Assembly: GCA_009377745.1 (NCBI GenBank)
Contig: WHTK01000011.1
Span: forward strand, 33,760 to 97,759
From: Dehalococcoidia bacterium
GTDB lineage: Bacteria > Chloroflexota > Dehalococcoidia > DSTF01 > WHTK01
DNA length: 64,000 nt
Reading direction: 5' to 3'
Of this stretch, positions 52,996 through 61,436 are shown in pieces. The translations under genes were made by a program, and so were the position numbers. Below the pieces are notes generated by a model. That model saw only the letters and a list, made by a program, of their open reading frames with translations. It ran no database searches and was not told the DNA's origin. The stretch's first letter is position 1. Each line of letters starts with the position of its first letter.

Positions 52996-53550
52996 CTAGC
53001 CGCCGGGGTCGAAGACGAGCAGGATCAGGGCCAGCGTAATCACCAGCAGGCCCATCGACAGGTAGAGAGCAAACGAGGACGGGTTGCGCGCCTGCAGGAC
53101 GCGGACTCCGGCCATGCCCGTCGCGGTTAAGCCCAGGGCAACGTGGCTCGCGGCCGCCATCATGGCGCCGTGGGCGTGGATCACTCCCATTTCGAAGCCG
53201 CTGCCGAGGAGCGCCGGCACCACGACTACGTCGGTGGAGAACCGCGACGCCAGGCCAAGGCGGTAGCGCAGCTCCAGCCAGCCGGCCACCAGCACAAGCA
53301 GCCCGACGCTAAAGTGGATGACGCGGCCGGCCGGGTCCAGCGCGGCGACGACGATCAGGCCCTCGCCCATGAACATCGCTCCGGCAGGCCAAATGGCGGC
53401 GCGCAGGCGGCTGCGGAACCAGACGCCGCCGGCCAGGCTTTCGGCCACCAGCAGCACACCGACGAAAAGAAAGCCTGCCCCGAACCAGTGGTGCGACTCG
53501 AGCGGCGCCGGCACGAACCAGTAGTCGCCGATGTGCGCGAGCAGGATCAT
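52996..53550 (-). CDS. Membrane protein, 184 aa, histidine-bearing
   Basis: Not recognised. About six hydrophobic helices are predicted. Histidines occur in HIGDYW, LESHHWFGAG and VIHAHGAMMAAASH, which could bind a metal or heme, but no family pattern is clear. Its ATG overlaps the stop of the upstream gene by four bases (ATGA), so the two form a coupled pair. It converges with the small zinc-ribbon gene. Confidence 0.62.
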   Translation of the reverse strand: MILLAHIGDYWFVPAPLESHHWFGAGFLFVGVLLVAESLAGGVWFRSRLRAAIWPAGAMFMGEGLIVVAALDPAGRVIHFSVGLLVLVAGWLELRYRLGLASRFSTDVVVVPALLGSGFEMGVIHAHGAMMAAASHVALGLTATGMAGVRVLQARNPSSFALYLSMGLLVITLALILLVFDPGG

Positions 53551-53861
53551 TCGGCGCCGCCGAAAATGCCACGCCGATCAGGCTCGATGCGATCATGCCG
53601 TTCCGGGACCGCACCGAGTTGAGGTAGAGCGACGTCCTCCGGCGTGGCCCGGGCGACCTCGATGGCGAGAGGGACGCAGACCAGCGAAACGAGAAAGCCG
53701 ACGAGGATGACGAGGAAGCCGGGCTCGAAAGCGATATGGCGCGGCGTCAGGGCGATATCGAGGTGCGCCGTCGCGAGGTGCAGGGCTTCCCACGTGATAC
53801 CGGCTGCCTGGGTAGCCGGCCCAGCCAGGCCGATAATCAGCGCCCGCGTGCGAATAGGCAT
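53547..53861 (-). CDS. Membrane protein, 104 aa
   Basis: From ATG 53861: MPIRTRALIIGLAGPATQAA, a second hydrophobic helix FEPGFLVILVGFLVSLVCVP and a charged tail ending in DRRGIFGGAE. Two membrane helices are likely. The frame is open to 54065, but upstream residues are Cys/Arg/Pro-rich and unconvincing. It is translationally coupled to the next membrane-protein gene, and the pair likely acts together. Function unknown. Confidence 0.55.
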   Translation of the reverse strand: MPIRTRALIIGLAGPATQAAGITWEALHLATAHLDIALTPRHIAFEPGFLVILVGFLVSLVCVPLAIEVARATPEDVALPQLGAVPERHDRIEPDRRGIFGGAE

Positions 53862-54162
53862 GTCGCGATGGCCCCAATCGTAGTCAGGGCGCTGAAAGAT
53901 GACAATGCAGCGTCGTGGTGACGGAGTGGCGATAAGGTTGCAGTCCGTAAGATGAATCGGGCAGCTCAACAGCCGCCAACAGCCGAGGGGGCCTGCTTGC
54001 CCCGGCCTGCAACGACAGACACCAACCAGCGTCGTTTGCTTCCCTGGAGGCGCGGCATGATGCATCCTGATGGGTATCGCGGGGCTGAGGCCTCGCCCTC
54101 ATTATTTCAGCAGGTTTGGGAGTCGATGGTGACCGGCAGGTCTTCGTGTTAGGACGCTACGC

Positions 54163-55458
54163 GTGATCCAGCGGCTGCGCGCCCGGGTCTTCTATGGCTG
54201 GTGGATGGTCGCTTCCGGCATGGGGATTCAGCTGCTGATCTCAGGCCTGCTGAACCAGTCGTACGGCACCTACGTGGTGCTGCTGCGCGAGGACTTCGGC
54301 TGGAGCAAGACGGCGCTCTCCGGGGCGTACTCGCTACAGCAGGTCGAAAGTGGCTTGCTGGGGCCGGTCCAGGGCTGGATCATCGATAAGTTTGGGCCGC
54401 GGCCGGTGATGCGCGTGGGAGTCACTCTGCTCGGCGTTGGCTTCATGCTCATGAGCCTGGTGCACTCGCTGCCGGCGTTCTACGGGGCCTTCTTCATCAT
54501 GGCGCTGGGTGCGAGCTTGAGCGGCTTCTTCCCGCTGACCGTGGCGGTCGTGAACTGGTTCCGCCGCTTCCGCTCCTTCGCGATCTCGACCATGTCGACT
54601 GGCTTTGCGGCGGGCGGCCTGATGGTGCCGATCGTCGCCTTCTCGATGGAGGAGTTCGGCTGGCGCAGCACGGCCTTCGCCTCAGGGATTCTGGTGCTCA
54701 TGGTTGGCCTGCCGCTGGTGCAGGTGATCCGCAGGCGGCCGGAAGACCAGGGCGACGTCGTCGATGGCATCCGCGAGCCGGCGCCGGTCGAGGGCGCGCC
54801 GGTGATCAGGGTGGCGGCTTCGGGGGAGCGCGACTTCACGCTGAAGGAGGCGGTCCGGACGCCCGCGTTCTGGTTCATCTCCCTGGGGCACGGATCGGCG
54901 TTGCTGATCGTGACGGCGGTGCAAGTGCACGTCGTGTCGCATCTGAAGGACGGCCTCGGCTACTCATTGGGCGGCGCGGCGCAAGTGTACACGCTGATGA
55001 CGATAGCGCAGATCACGGGCATGGTGGTCGGCGGGCTGATCGGTGATCGGTACGATAAGCGGCTGATCGCCTTCGCCTGCATGGGCATGCATACGGCGGG
55101 GCTGCTGCTGGTTGCGCACGCGACGATGACGCTGATGGTGATGGGCTTCGCGGTGTTGCACGGCTTCGCATGGGGCTGTCGCGGGCCGTTGATGCAGGCG
55201 ATCCGGGCCGACTACTTCGGCCGCACGAACTACGGCGTGATCATGGGCTGGTCATCGATGATTGTCATGATCGGGACGATAGCAGGGCCGCTGGTCGCGG
55301 GCATCCTGGCGGACGTGACCGGCAGCTACCAGTCCGGCTTCACGGTGCTGGCGATCCTGGCCGGCATGGGTTCCGGGTTCTTCCTGCTCTCGAAGCGGCC
55401 GACGCTGCCGGACGACACGGAGCCGCGGGTCGAGCCCCAGGCGGCGGGGGCGCTGTAG
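54163..55458 (+). CDS. MFS transporter, monocarboxylate/oxalate-formate type
   Basis: A 431-residue major facilitator with 12 membrane helices. The start FYGWWMVASGMGIQLLISGL and the segments WSKTALSGAYSLQ and VVGGLIGDRYDKRLI match the OFA/MCT-like group that moves organic acids. A polar central loop (about 195-230) separates the two halves. The GTG start has no strong ribosome site. It is the only gene of its unit; an organic-acid substrate would fit the catabolic genes in the window. Confidence 0.85.
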   Translation: MIQRLRARVFYGWWMVASGMGIQLLISGLLNQSYGTYVVLLREDFGWSKTALSGAYSLQQVESGLLGPVQGWIIDKFGPRPVMRVGVTLLGVGFMLMSLVHSLPAFYGAFFIMALGASLSGFFPLTVAVVNWFRRFRSFAISTMSTGFAAGGLMVPIVAFSMEEFGWRSTAFASGILVLMVGLPLVQVIRRRPEDQGDVVDGIREPAPVEGAPVIRVAASGERDFTLKEAVRTPAFWFISLGHGSALLIVTAVQVHVVSHLKDGLGYSLGGAAQVYTLMTIAQITGMVVGGLIGDRYDKRLIAFACMGMHTAGLLLVAHATMTLMVMGFAVLHGFAWGCRGPLMQAIRADYFGRTNYGVIMGWSSMIVMIGTIAGPLVAGILADVTGSYQSGFTVLAILAGMGSGFFLLSKRPTLPDDTEPRVEPQAAGAL

Positions 55459-55641
55459 GGCTAACCAGAGTCCGCCCGTGAGATCAAAGATTGCCACCGC
55501 CTCGCCTGAGGGCGATGGCCTCGCACGACAGGTTTGAGGAATTTCGGCGCTGTGAAATTGGAGACAGCGTCAAAGGTTGCTTCGTCTCGCCGCGCGGCGC
55601 TGGCTCGCAATGGAGTTAGTAGACCGGCTTAGAATAGGGGC

Positions 55642-55950
55642 ATGGAGATGCGGTCGCCGCGGCTGGAGATTGAGTACTGCATCCAGTGCCGATGGCTGCT
55701 GCGGGCGGCGTGGACGGCGCAGGAGATGCTGACGACCTTCGACGATGAGCTGAAGGAGGTCGCGCTGGTGCCGGGCAAGGGCGGCGTCTTCGAGGTGCGG
55801 CTGGACGGCGAGACGGTCTGGTCACGCAAGGCGGAGGGGCGCTTCCCGGAGGCGCCGGAGCTGAAGCAGCGCATCCGAGACCGCATCGCGCCGGGACGGT
55901 CGCTGGGGCACTCAGACTCGAAGCCGGACGAAGGGCAGCAGCCCTCCTAG
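55642..55950 (+). CDS. SelW/Rdx family thioredoxin-like protein
   Basis: A 102-residue selenoprotein W-like protein. The redox motif is IEYCIQCRWLLRAAWTAQE (C-x2-C, cysteine form), followed by a VALVPGKGGVFEVRLDG strand pair and EAPELKQRIRDRI. It is cytoplasmic and may use thiol redox chemistry. TAGAAT at 55630-55635 ends six bases before the ATG, so the mRNA may be leaderless. Confidence 0.87.
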   Translation: MEMRSPRLEIEYCIQCRWLLRAAWTAQEMLTTFDDELKEVALVPGKGGVFEVRLDGETVWSRKAEGRFPEAPELKQRIRDRIAPGRSLGHSDSKPDEGQQPS

Positions 55951-56200
55951 TTGGCACTTGCGCGCACCCCTTCTTGTCATGCTGAGCGGCTGCAAGCCAG
56001 TCGAAGCATCTAGCCCCTTGGCCTAAGACGACTGGCGTATCTGCCAAGACTCGCCGTTTCGCCAGACCCACCCGGGATGAATCCCCCATTTGCGCTGATG
56101 CACTCGGGCGGACTCCAGCACGGGGATTGCCCCCTCCCCTCCCCTGGCGACCTAAAGGTCGCCGCTACACGAATCTCGGGCGATGGTACGCTGAGTCGGG

Positions 56201-57154
56201 ATGGCTGAGCTTCTGCCGCGACTACGGCTCTTCCTCATCACCGCGGTGGCCGGGGCGGCGCTGACGATCGCATGTTCCGGCGATGACGAGGAGCCGGTGC
56301 TGGAGCCGGCGGTCATCGTGGCGACGAGCACGCCCGGGGTGAGGCCGACGTCGCCGCCGGACGCCTCGCCGACGCCACCGGCGCAAGCGCAATCGCGGAC
56401 GGCTTTCCGCTTTGGTTCGGGTGTGGCGCCGGAGGACAGGGCTTACATGCAGGCCGGCATCGACCTCGCCGTCGACTATATGGCGCGGGCGGCGGGCATC
56501 GACCCGGTTAAGAGCACGCTCTACGCCTACCCGCACCCGGAGCTGCTGCGCATCGCCCTGACGGACGACATCGACAATCCGCTGCTGATCGACGCTGCGG
56601 TGCGGCGGCTGGCCGTGATCCCGGCCGAGGCGCACCTGGGCGGGCTGATCCTGGTCAGCCCATCGACGGCGGAGTGGCAGGCCAGGTCATCCGTGAGCCG
56701 CATCCGGGTGGTGGCGCACGAGTACTTTCACCTGGTGCAGATGCAGCTCCTGGGCCACGTGGCGGAGCGCATCGCTTCGACGCCGGTGGACCGGGAGCGG
56801 CCGGAGGGACCGAGCTGGCTCTTCGAAGGCAGCGCCGACTGGGTTAGCTGGCAGGCGCTGGAGTCGGCGGAGCTGTCGAGCCTGGACGGCTACCTGGCTT
56901 CGGTGACGGTACCCAACGACGTGGACATTGCCGGCCTGGAGACCTTCATCGAGTACTACCACGCCGGGGAAGACCGGGCGCTGCTGCCGCTGGTGGCGGT
57001 CGATTTGCTGGTGCGGGATGATGTGCGGTCGCTGACGCGCTTCTACGAGTCGGTGGGACGGGGTCTGCCGTGGCGGGAGGCGTTCTCGGCGGCGTTTGGG
57101 CGGCCGGTGCCCTCGTTCTACGCGGAGCTGAGGGAGGAGCTGGCAGGGAGGTAG
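56201..57154 (+). CDS. Lipoprotein with gluzincin-type metallopeptidase motif
   Basis: A 317-residue lipoprotein: signal peptide with lipobox LTIACSG, a Pro/Thr linker (residues 30-65), then a peptidase-like domain with RVVAHEYFHLVQMQ (HExxH) and, about 45 residues later, PSWLFEGSADWVSW, whose glutamate is the probable third zinc ligand. This is the peptidase MA-like arrangement. It should act at the outer face of the cell membrane. A remnant of its 3' end reappears at about 57860. Confidence 0.85.
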   Translation: MAELLPRLRLFLITAVAGAALTIACSGDDEEPVLEPAVIVATSTPGVRPTSPPDASPTPPAQAQSRTAFRFGSGVAPEDRAYMQAGIDLAVDYMARAAGIDPVKSTLYAYPHPELLRIALTDDIDNPLLIDAAVRRLAVIPAEAHLGGLILVSPSTAEWQARSSVSRIRVVAHEYFHLVQMQLLGHVAERIASTPVDRERPEGPSWLFEGSADWVSWQALESAELSSLDGYLASVTVPNDVDIAGLETFIEYYHAGEDRALLPLVAVDLLVRDDVRSLTRFYESVGRGLPWREAFSAAFGRPVPSFYAELREELAGR

Positions 57155-57191
57155 GGGGTTCGTCGCTCCGAGCTAGAACCGAGAAGCCACA

Positions 57192-57226
57192 ACTGTATTG
57201 ACGAAAATCCAAACTGTAGGTACAGT
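57192..57226 (+). promoter_or_regulatory. Toxin-antitoxin promoter with palindromic operator
   Basis: TTGACG (57198-57203) and TACAGT (57221-57226) are 17 bases apart. The -10 is the right half of a perfect palindrome ACTGTA-GG-TACAGT (57213-57226), and a third half-site ACTGTA lies 21 bases upstream (57192-57197). This is what an autorepressing ribbon-helix-helix antitoxin would use. Confidence 0.7.
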
Positions 57227-57238
57227 AACTTTACAAGT

Positions 57239-57310
57239 ATGGACTTTCAGTGGGACGTGGACAACCTCAAGCATGTTCTAATCGAAAGGCCGAGCTATGA
57301 CGATGAATAA
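57239..57310 (+). pseudogene. Truncated BrnT-like toxin start
   Basis: A 23-residue ORF (MDFQWDVDNLKHVLIERPSY then DDE-stop) begins like BrnT toxins, which open with x-F-x-W-D and a helix ending in H-V. The rest of the about 90-residue toxin is absent, and the ORF overlaps the antitoxin start at 57297. It is either a truncated toxin or a short leader peptide coupled to the antitoxin. Confidence 0.5.
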
Positions 57311-57680
57311 GGGTGACCCCAAAGTCGATGCGCTGACTGAGAAAGAACTCGCCGGCTACTTTGAGGAGAACAAGGATAACGATGAGATCTGGCAGAAGAA
57401 GGGACGCAAAATCCGGGCTCGCCGTGGTCCATCGACGGTTTTTCAGATGCGCATCGCCCCGGACGAGCTCGAAGAGATAACACTGGCAGCCGAAGGCAAC
57501 GTATCGGACTTCATCAGGACGGCTGCGCTGGAAAAGGCGCGCCGCAACCGTGGGCAACCCGTTTACGGGGACACGGTGGTGTACAAAGGCGATGATGTCG
57601 TTTATGTGCAGGTCAAAGAGTCCGTCGCCAAGTTCCAGGTTGTTGGTGCGGATGCAATTTGGGTCGAAAGGGGCCATTAG
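57297..57680 (+). CDS. CopG/ribbon-helix-helix antitoxin-like protein
   Basis: A 127-residue protein. Residues 45-82 (STVFQMRIAPDELEEITLAA, then SDFIRTAALEKARR) form a ribbon-helix-helix like those of CopG-type antitoxins. The acidic N-terminal region (ELAGYFEENKDNDEIW) resembles the toxin-contact part of CopG/BrnA antitoxins. The 45 C-terminal residues are beta-rich and unusual. A palindromic operator overlaps the promoter. Because the toxin is truncated, this may be an orphan antitoxin kept as a DNA-binding protein. Confidence 0.72.
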   Translation: MTMNKGDPKVDALTEKELAGYFEENKDNDEIWQKKGRKIRARRGPSTVFQMRIAPDELEEITLAAEGNVSDFIRTAALEKARRNRGQPVYGDTVVYKGDDVVYVQVKESVAKFQVVGADAIWVERGH

Positions 57681-57785
57681 GTGCGCCGCAGCCTCTCGAT
57701 CCCGAAGCTGGTAACGACAGCTAGTCGTCCATCAAATTAACCTTGGTTGCCCAACGAATGCCAAGCTAGGATCTGAGCTGGACCC

Positions 57786-57890
57786 ATGATCTCCTTCTCT
57801 ACGATGTGCAGCAGGAACGGTGGGAGCGCGATATGGCGGCGTTTGGGCGGACGGTGGCGTCGTTTACGCGGAGCTGAGGGGGGAGGTAAG
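57786..57890 (+). pseudogene. Chimeric remnant of isomerase 5' end and peptidase 3' end
   Basis: From 57788, TTCTCTACGATGTGCAGCAGG and GGGAGCGCGATATGGC follow the first 60 bases of the isomerase gene at 58786 with a short deletion. The sequence then passes through GGCGTTTGGGCGG into TTTACGCGGAGCTGAGGG, which is the 3' end of the peptidase gene at 56201. The piece is a non-coding join of two neighbours' ends. Confidence 0.7.
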
Positions 57891-57922
57891 GGGAGGGGAG
57901 GTAGGGATAAGATAGGGCGTGC

Positions 57923-58783
57923 ATGACTAGCGAAATGACCAGGCAGTCAATTCTCAATGCCGTAGAGCGGATCGGGTCTCTTGCTGAGATTCACGTGGCT
58001 CGCTCGATAGGTATCGAAACAGATTCACCTATAGCACGAGATGGAAAGTCGATTGAGACGAGAGAGGCCATTGAATTAATCGACTATCTCCAGAGGCGTA
58101 TCGGTCAGTCATTGGTGGCCTCCGGAGATGCCCTGCAAGCACTTGCTAGATCGCTCCAGGCTCCAGCCTTGCAAACCTCTCCAGGAGGAATTGCTCGGGA
58201 TGTTAACGAATCTGCTGCAATTGTCTGTTGGCTAACCGACTTTGAAACGCCTCTAGAAGAGCGTCTCCATAGGGCATCCAGAAGGTGGTTGACCGATCTA
58301 GAGGAAGCTCGAAAGCTTGCTGTCTTCACTCTTCAGACGGATCCGGCGAACCCAAGTTTTCAAGCAGATCTTAATGACCTAATCGGCAAAGAAATTGAAG
58401 TCCGAGAGTGGATCGAGCAAGTGGGGCTCGAAGCTAGATTGATGCTATCGAGCACCGAGCTTCTTAATCGCGTATTTGATGCTGAGTTCGAGTATCGCCT
58501 CTTTTCTAACCTTTCGCATGGCAATCCTTACGCTCTCCAAGGACTGCGGCGAATGCAGCACGAGGCGGACTCTGCGGCTACCGCCTTTTTCTACTGGATA
58601 GCAGCATCCGTCGATCCCTTCAGTAAAGCCCTTATGAGTTATGTGCGCTATTTGAGGCCACATGATGAAGCAGATTTAGAGGCGACGATCAATCGTCTAT
58701 TTGACGATGCTGGAATAGCTGAAGGGGAAGTTCGTAAGCATCTTCGGGCTTCGACGGTGCCCTTCGGCACGGAGCAATATTAG
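57923..58783 (+). CDS. Hypothetical protein, 286 aa, AT-richer than neighbours
   Basis: Not assigned. It is helical, soluble and has LFSNLSHGNPYALQGLRRM late in the chain, a pattern seen in uncharacterised HEPN-like/DUF5677-type proteins. Codons are clearly less GC-rich than in the flanking genes (frequent TTT, ATT, AAT), which suggests recent acquisition. TAAGAT at 57908-57913 lies nine bases before the ATG and could drive a leaderless mRNA. It stands between the toxin-antitoxin remnant and the isomerase. Confidence 0.7.
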   Translation: MTSEMTRQSILNAVERIGSLAEIHVARSIGIETDSPIARDGKSIETREAIELIDYLQRRIGQSLVASGDALQALARSLQAPALQTSPGGIARDVNESAAIVCWLTDFETPLEERLHRASRRWLTDLEEARKLAVFTLQTDPANPSFQADLNDLIGKEIEVREWIEQVGLEARLMLSSTELLNRVFDAEFEYRLFSNLSHGNPYALQGLRRMQHEADSAATAFFYWIAASVDPFSKALMSYVRYLRPHDEADLEATINRLFDDAGIAEGEVRKHLRASTVPFGTEQY

Positions 58784-58785
58784 AC

Positions 58786-59739
58786 ATGGCAACCTACCTC
58801 TCTTTCTCCACCATGTGGGCGCAGCAGGAGCGCTGGGAGCGCGATATGGCCGCGTTCCGGCGCACGGTGGCGTCCTGGGGCTTCACCGGCATCGAGGTGA
58901 GCCACTCCACGGACGAGGCGGGGCTGCGGCTGCTGATGAGCGCGGGCGAGATACCGCTGACCAGCCTGCACGCGCCCACGCCGATGCGCCGCCTGGCGGA
59001 CGGACGCCACAACGGCGACACCAACCTGGCGTCGGTGGATGAGGAGGAGCGTCGCATGGCGGTGGCGGAGACGCTGCGGACGGTCGAGTTTGCGGCGTCG
59101 GCGGGGCTGGATCGCATCGTGGTGCACCTCGGCGGCGTCGGCGATATGAAGGACCTCGTGCGGGAGCCGAGCGGCTACGTGGCGCCACCCGAGGCAGAAC
59201 TGCGGCGGCTGTTCCTAGAAGAGACGGCGACGGGCGAAGAGGTCGAGGCGCTGCGGGACGGGCTGGCGCGCTGGCGGTCGGCGGGGGCGGAGGCGGCGCT
59301 GGCGTCGGCGCGGAAGTCGTTGCGGGAGCTGGCGGCGGTGTCGGAGGCGAAGGGCGTGGCCCTGGGGCTGGAGAGCCGCTTGCATTACCACGAGATACCC
59401 CACCCGGACGAGGCGCTGGCGCTGGTCTCGGAGTACGCCAACGAGGTTTGCGGCTACTGGCACGACGTCGGCCATTGCGAGGTGCAGGCGCGGCTGGGGA
59501 TGATCGACAGGGCGTCCTGGTTCCCGAAGCTCAGCGCGCGGACGATCGGCAGCCACCTGCACGACGTCGACGGGCTGCTCGACCATCGCGCCCCGGGCAA
59601 CGGCGACGTCGACTGGGGCTATATCGCCTCGGGGCTGCCGGCTGAGGCGCTGCGCGTGTTCGAGATCAACCAGCACGAGCCGGACGAAGCGGTCGCGGCG
59701 GCGATCGGATTCTTAAGGGAAAGGGATGTCATCGAATGA
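58786..59739 (+). CDS. Sugar phosphate isomerase/epimerase (AP endonuclease 2-like TIM barrel)
   Basis: A 317-residue TIM barrel. Metal residues are expected in RIVVHLGGVGD, GVALGLESRLHYHEIPH, CGYWHDVGHCEVQ and IGSHLHDVDGLLDHR, the order found in the xylose isomerase-like family. It probably isomerises or epimerises a sugar or inositol derivative. It starts two bases after the preceding gene and overlaps proS by four bases (ATGA). Confidence 0.87.
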   Translation: MATYLSFSTMWAQQERWERDMAAFRRTVASWGFTGIEVSHSTDEAGLRLLMSAGEIPLTSLHAPTPMRRLADGRHNGDTNLASVDEEERRMAVAETLRTVEFAASAGLDRIVVHLGGVGDMKDLVREPSGYVAPPEAELRRLFLEETATGEEVEALRDGLARWRSAGAEAALASARKSLRELAAVSEAKGVALGLESRLHYHEIPHPDEALALVSEYANEVCGYWHDVGHCEVQARLGMIDRASWFPKLSARTIGSHLHDVDGLLDHRAPGNGDVDWGYIASGLPAEALRVFEINQHEPDEAVAAAIGFLRERDVIE

Positions 59740-61436
59740 GGTTTACGCAGCTCTTCGGCCGCACGCTACGCGAAGCGCCCGCGGACGCCGAAAGCGAATC
59801 GCACCGTCTCTTACTACGCGCCGCGCTCGTTCAACAGCAGGCGGCGGGCATCTACAGCTACCTGCCGTTGGGCTGGCGAGTGCTACGCAAGGTGGAGCAG
59901 ATTGTGCGAGAGGAGATGGACCACGCCGGCGGCCAGGAGCTGCTCATGCCGCATTTGTCGCCGGCGGAGCTGTGGGAAGAGAGCGGACGCAAGGCGGACT
60001 ACGGCCCAACCCTGATGACGCTATCGGACCGGCGTGAGCGCGAGCTGGTGTTGGGGCCGACGCACGAGGAAGTCATCGTCGATCTATTTCGCCGCAACGT
60101 GCAGAGCTACAAGGAGCTGCCGCAGCTCCTTTACCAGATCCAGACAAAGTTCCGCGACGAGCCGCGGCCGCGTATGGGCCTAATCCGCGGCCGCGAGTTC
60201 GGCATGATGGACCTCTATAGCTTCCACGCCGACCAGGAAGACCTCGACCGGGCATACGACGCAATGTACGCGGCCTACGAGCGCGTCTATCAGCGCTGCG
60301 GCGTACCGGCGATCGCCGTGCACGCTGACTCGGGGACGATCGGCGGGCGCGAGAGCCAAGAGTTCATGTTGTTTAGCGAGATCGGCGAGGACGAGATACT
60401 GGTATGCTCCAGTTGTGGCTACGCGGCGAACGCCGAGAAGGCGGAGCTACGTAAGCCGAATGTTGCAACAGAAGACGCGCTCCCAATGGAGGAAGTGAGC
60501 ACGCCAGGGAAAAAGACTATCGAGGACCTGATGCGCTTCCTCGACATCCCTGCCACGAAGACCGTGAAAGCGGTGTTCTACGTAGCGGACGGCGGGCCTG
60601 TTTTCGTCGCGATTCGGGGCGACTTGGCCGTGAACGAGGTGAAGCTCAGGAACGCGCTCAAGTCGCTCGACGTGCGTTTGATGACGGACGAGGAGGTGAC
60701 GAAGGCTGGCCTCGTCGCGGGTTCCGCCTCGCCGGTCGGGCTGAAAAACATACAGGTTGTGGCGGACGATTCGGTGCTTAGTTCACCGAACCTAGTCGGC
60801 GGAGCAAATAAGGCGGATGCGCACCTGCGTAACGTCAACTACGGCCGTGACTGGCTGGCCGAGATCGTCGCGGACATCGCGTTGGCTCACGCGGGAGATC
60901 TGTGTGCGCGCTGCGGCTCACAGTTCGAATCCAAGCGCGGGATCGAGATGGGCCACATTTTTAAGCTCGGCACGCGCTACACGGAAAAGATGCACGCCAC
61001 GTTCCTCGATGCTTCAGGGCACGATCAGTACGCAATTATGGGTTGCTACGGGATCGGCACCTCACGATTGGTGCACTGCATCATCGAAGCGAACCGGGAC
61101 GAACGCGGCATCATCTGGCCGGCGAGCGTAGCACCGTTCGACGTACACCTCGTAGGGCTGGGTCTGGATCGACCGGAAGTTGCGACGAAAGCAGAGTCCC
61201 TTTACGAGGACCTGCAGCAAGACGGACTCGACGTCCTCTATGACGACCGAAGCGACACCACGGCAGGAGTGAAGTTCAACGATGCAGACCTGGTCGGCTT
61301 GCCGCTGCGAGTGACGGTGAGTCCACGCAGTCTGGAAAAGGACGCTATCGAGACCAAACGGCGGGACACGGCGGATGTAGAGTTGGCGCCGTACGCGGAA
61401 GCGGTTGAGACAGTGCGGAGGCTGCTAACGTCCTAG
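59736..61436 (+). CDS. proS: Prolyl-tRNA synthetase, bacterial type
   Basis: A 566-residue class II synthetase of normal length: motif 1/2 region RDEPRPRMGLIRGREFGMM, an inserted YbaK-like editing domain between about residues 240 and 370, GMGHIFKLG-like segment (EMGHIFKLGTRYTEK), motif 3 GCYGIGTSRLV and a C-terminal anticodon domain. It charges tRNA-Pro, including the GGG isoacceptor encoded 7 kb upstream. It is coupled to the isomerase gene. Confidence 0.97.
   Translation: MRFTQLFGRTLREAPADAESESHRLLLRAALVQQQAAGIYSYLPLGWRVLRKVEQIVREEMDHAGGQELLMPHLSPAELWEESGRKADYGPTLMTLSDRRERELVLGPTHEEVIVDLFRRNVQSYKELPQLLYQIQTKFRDEPRPRMGLIRGREFGMMDLYSFHADQEDLDRAYDAMYAAYERVYQRCGVPAIAVHADSGTIGGRESQEFMLFSEIGEDEILVCSSCGYAANAEKAELRKPNVATEDALPMEEVSTPGKKTIEDLMRFLDIPATKTVKAVFYVADGGPVFVAIRGDLAVNEVKLRNALKSLDVRLMTDEEVTKAGLVAGSASPVGLKNIQVVADDSVLSSPNLVGGANKADAHLRNVNYGRDWLAEIVADIALAHAGDLCARCGSQFESKRGIEMGHIFKLGTRYTEKMHATFLDASGHDQYAIMGCYGIGTSRLVHCIIEANRDERGIIWPASVAPFDVHLVGLGLDRPEVATKAESLYEDLQQDGLDVLYDDRSDTTAGVKFNDADLVGLPLRVTVSPRSLEKDAIETKRRDTADVELAPYAEAVETVRRLLTS

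Noticed and set aside
55629..56089. 157-aa minus-strand ORF opposite the SelW-like gene
   Set aside because: Pro/Ser/Arg-rich antisense frame extending into non-coding DNA; the plus-strand gene has the C-x2-C motif.
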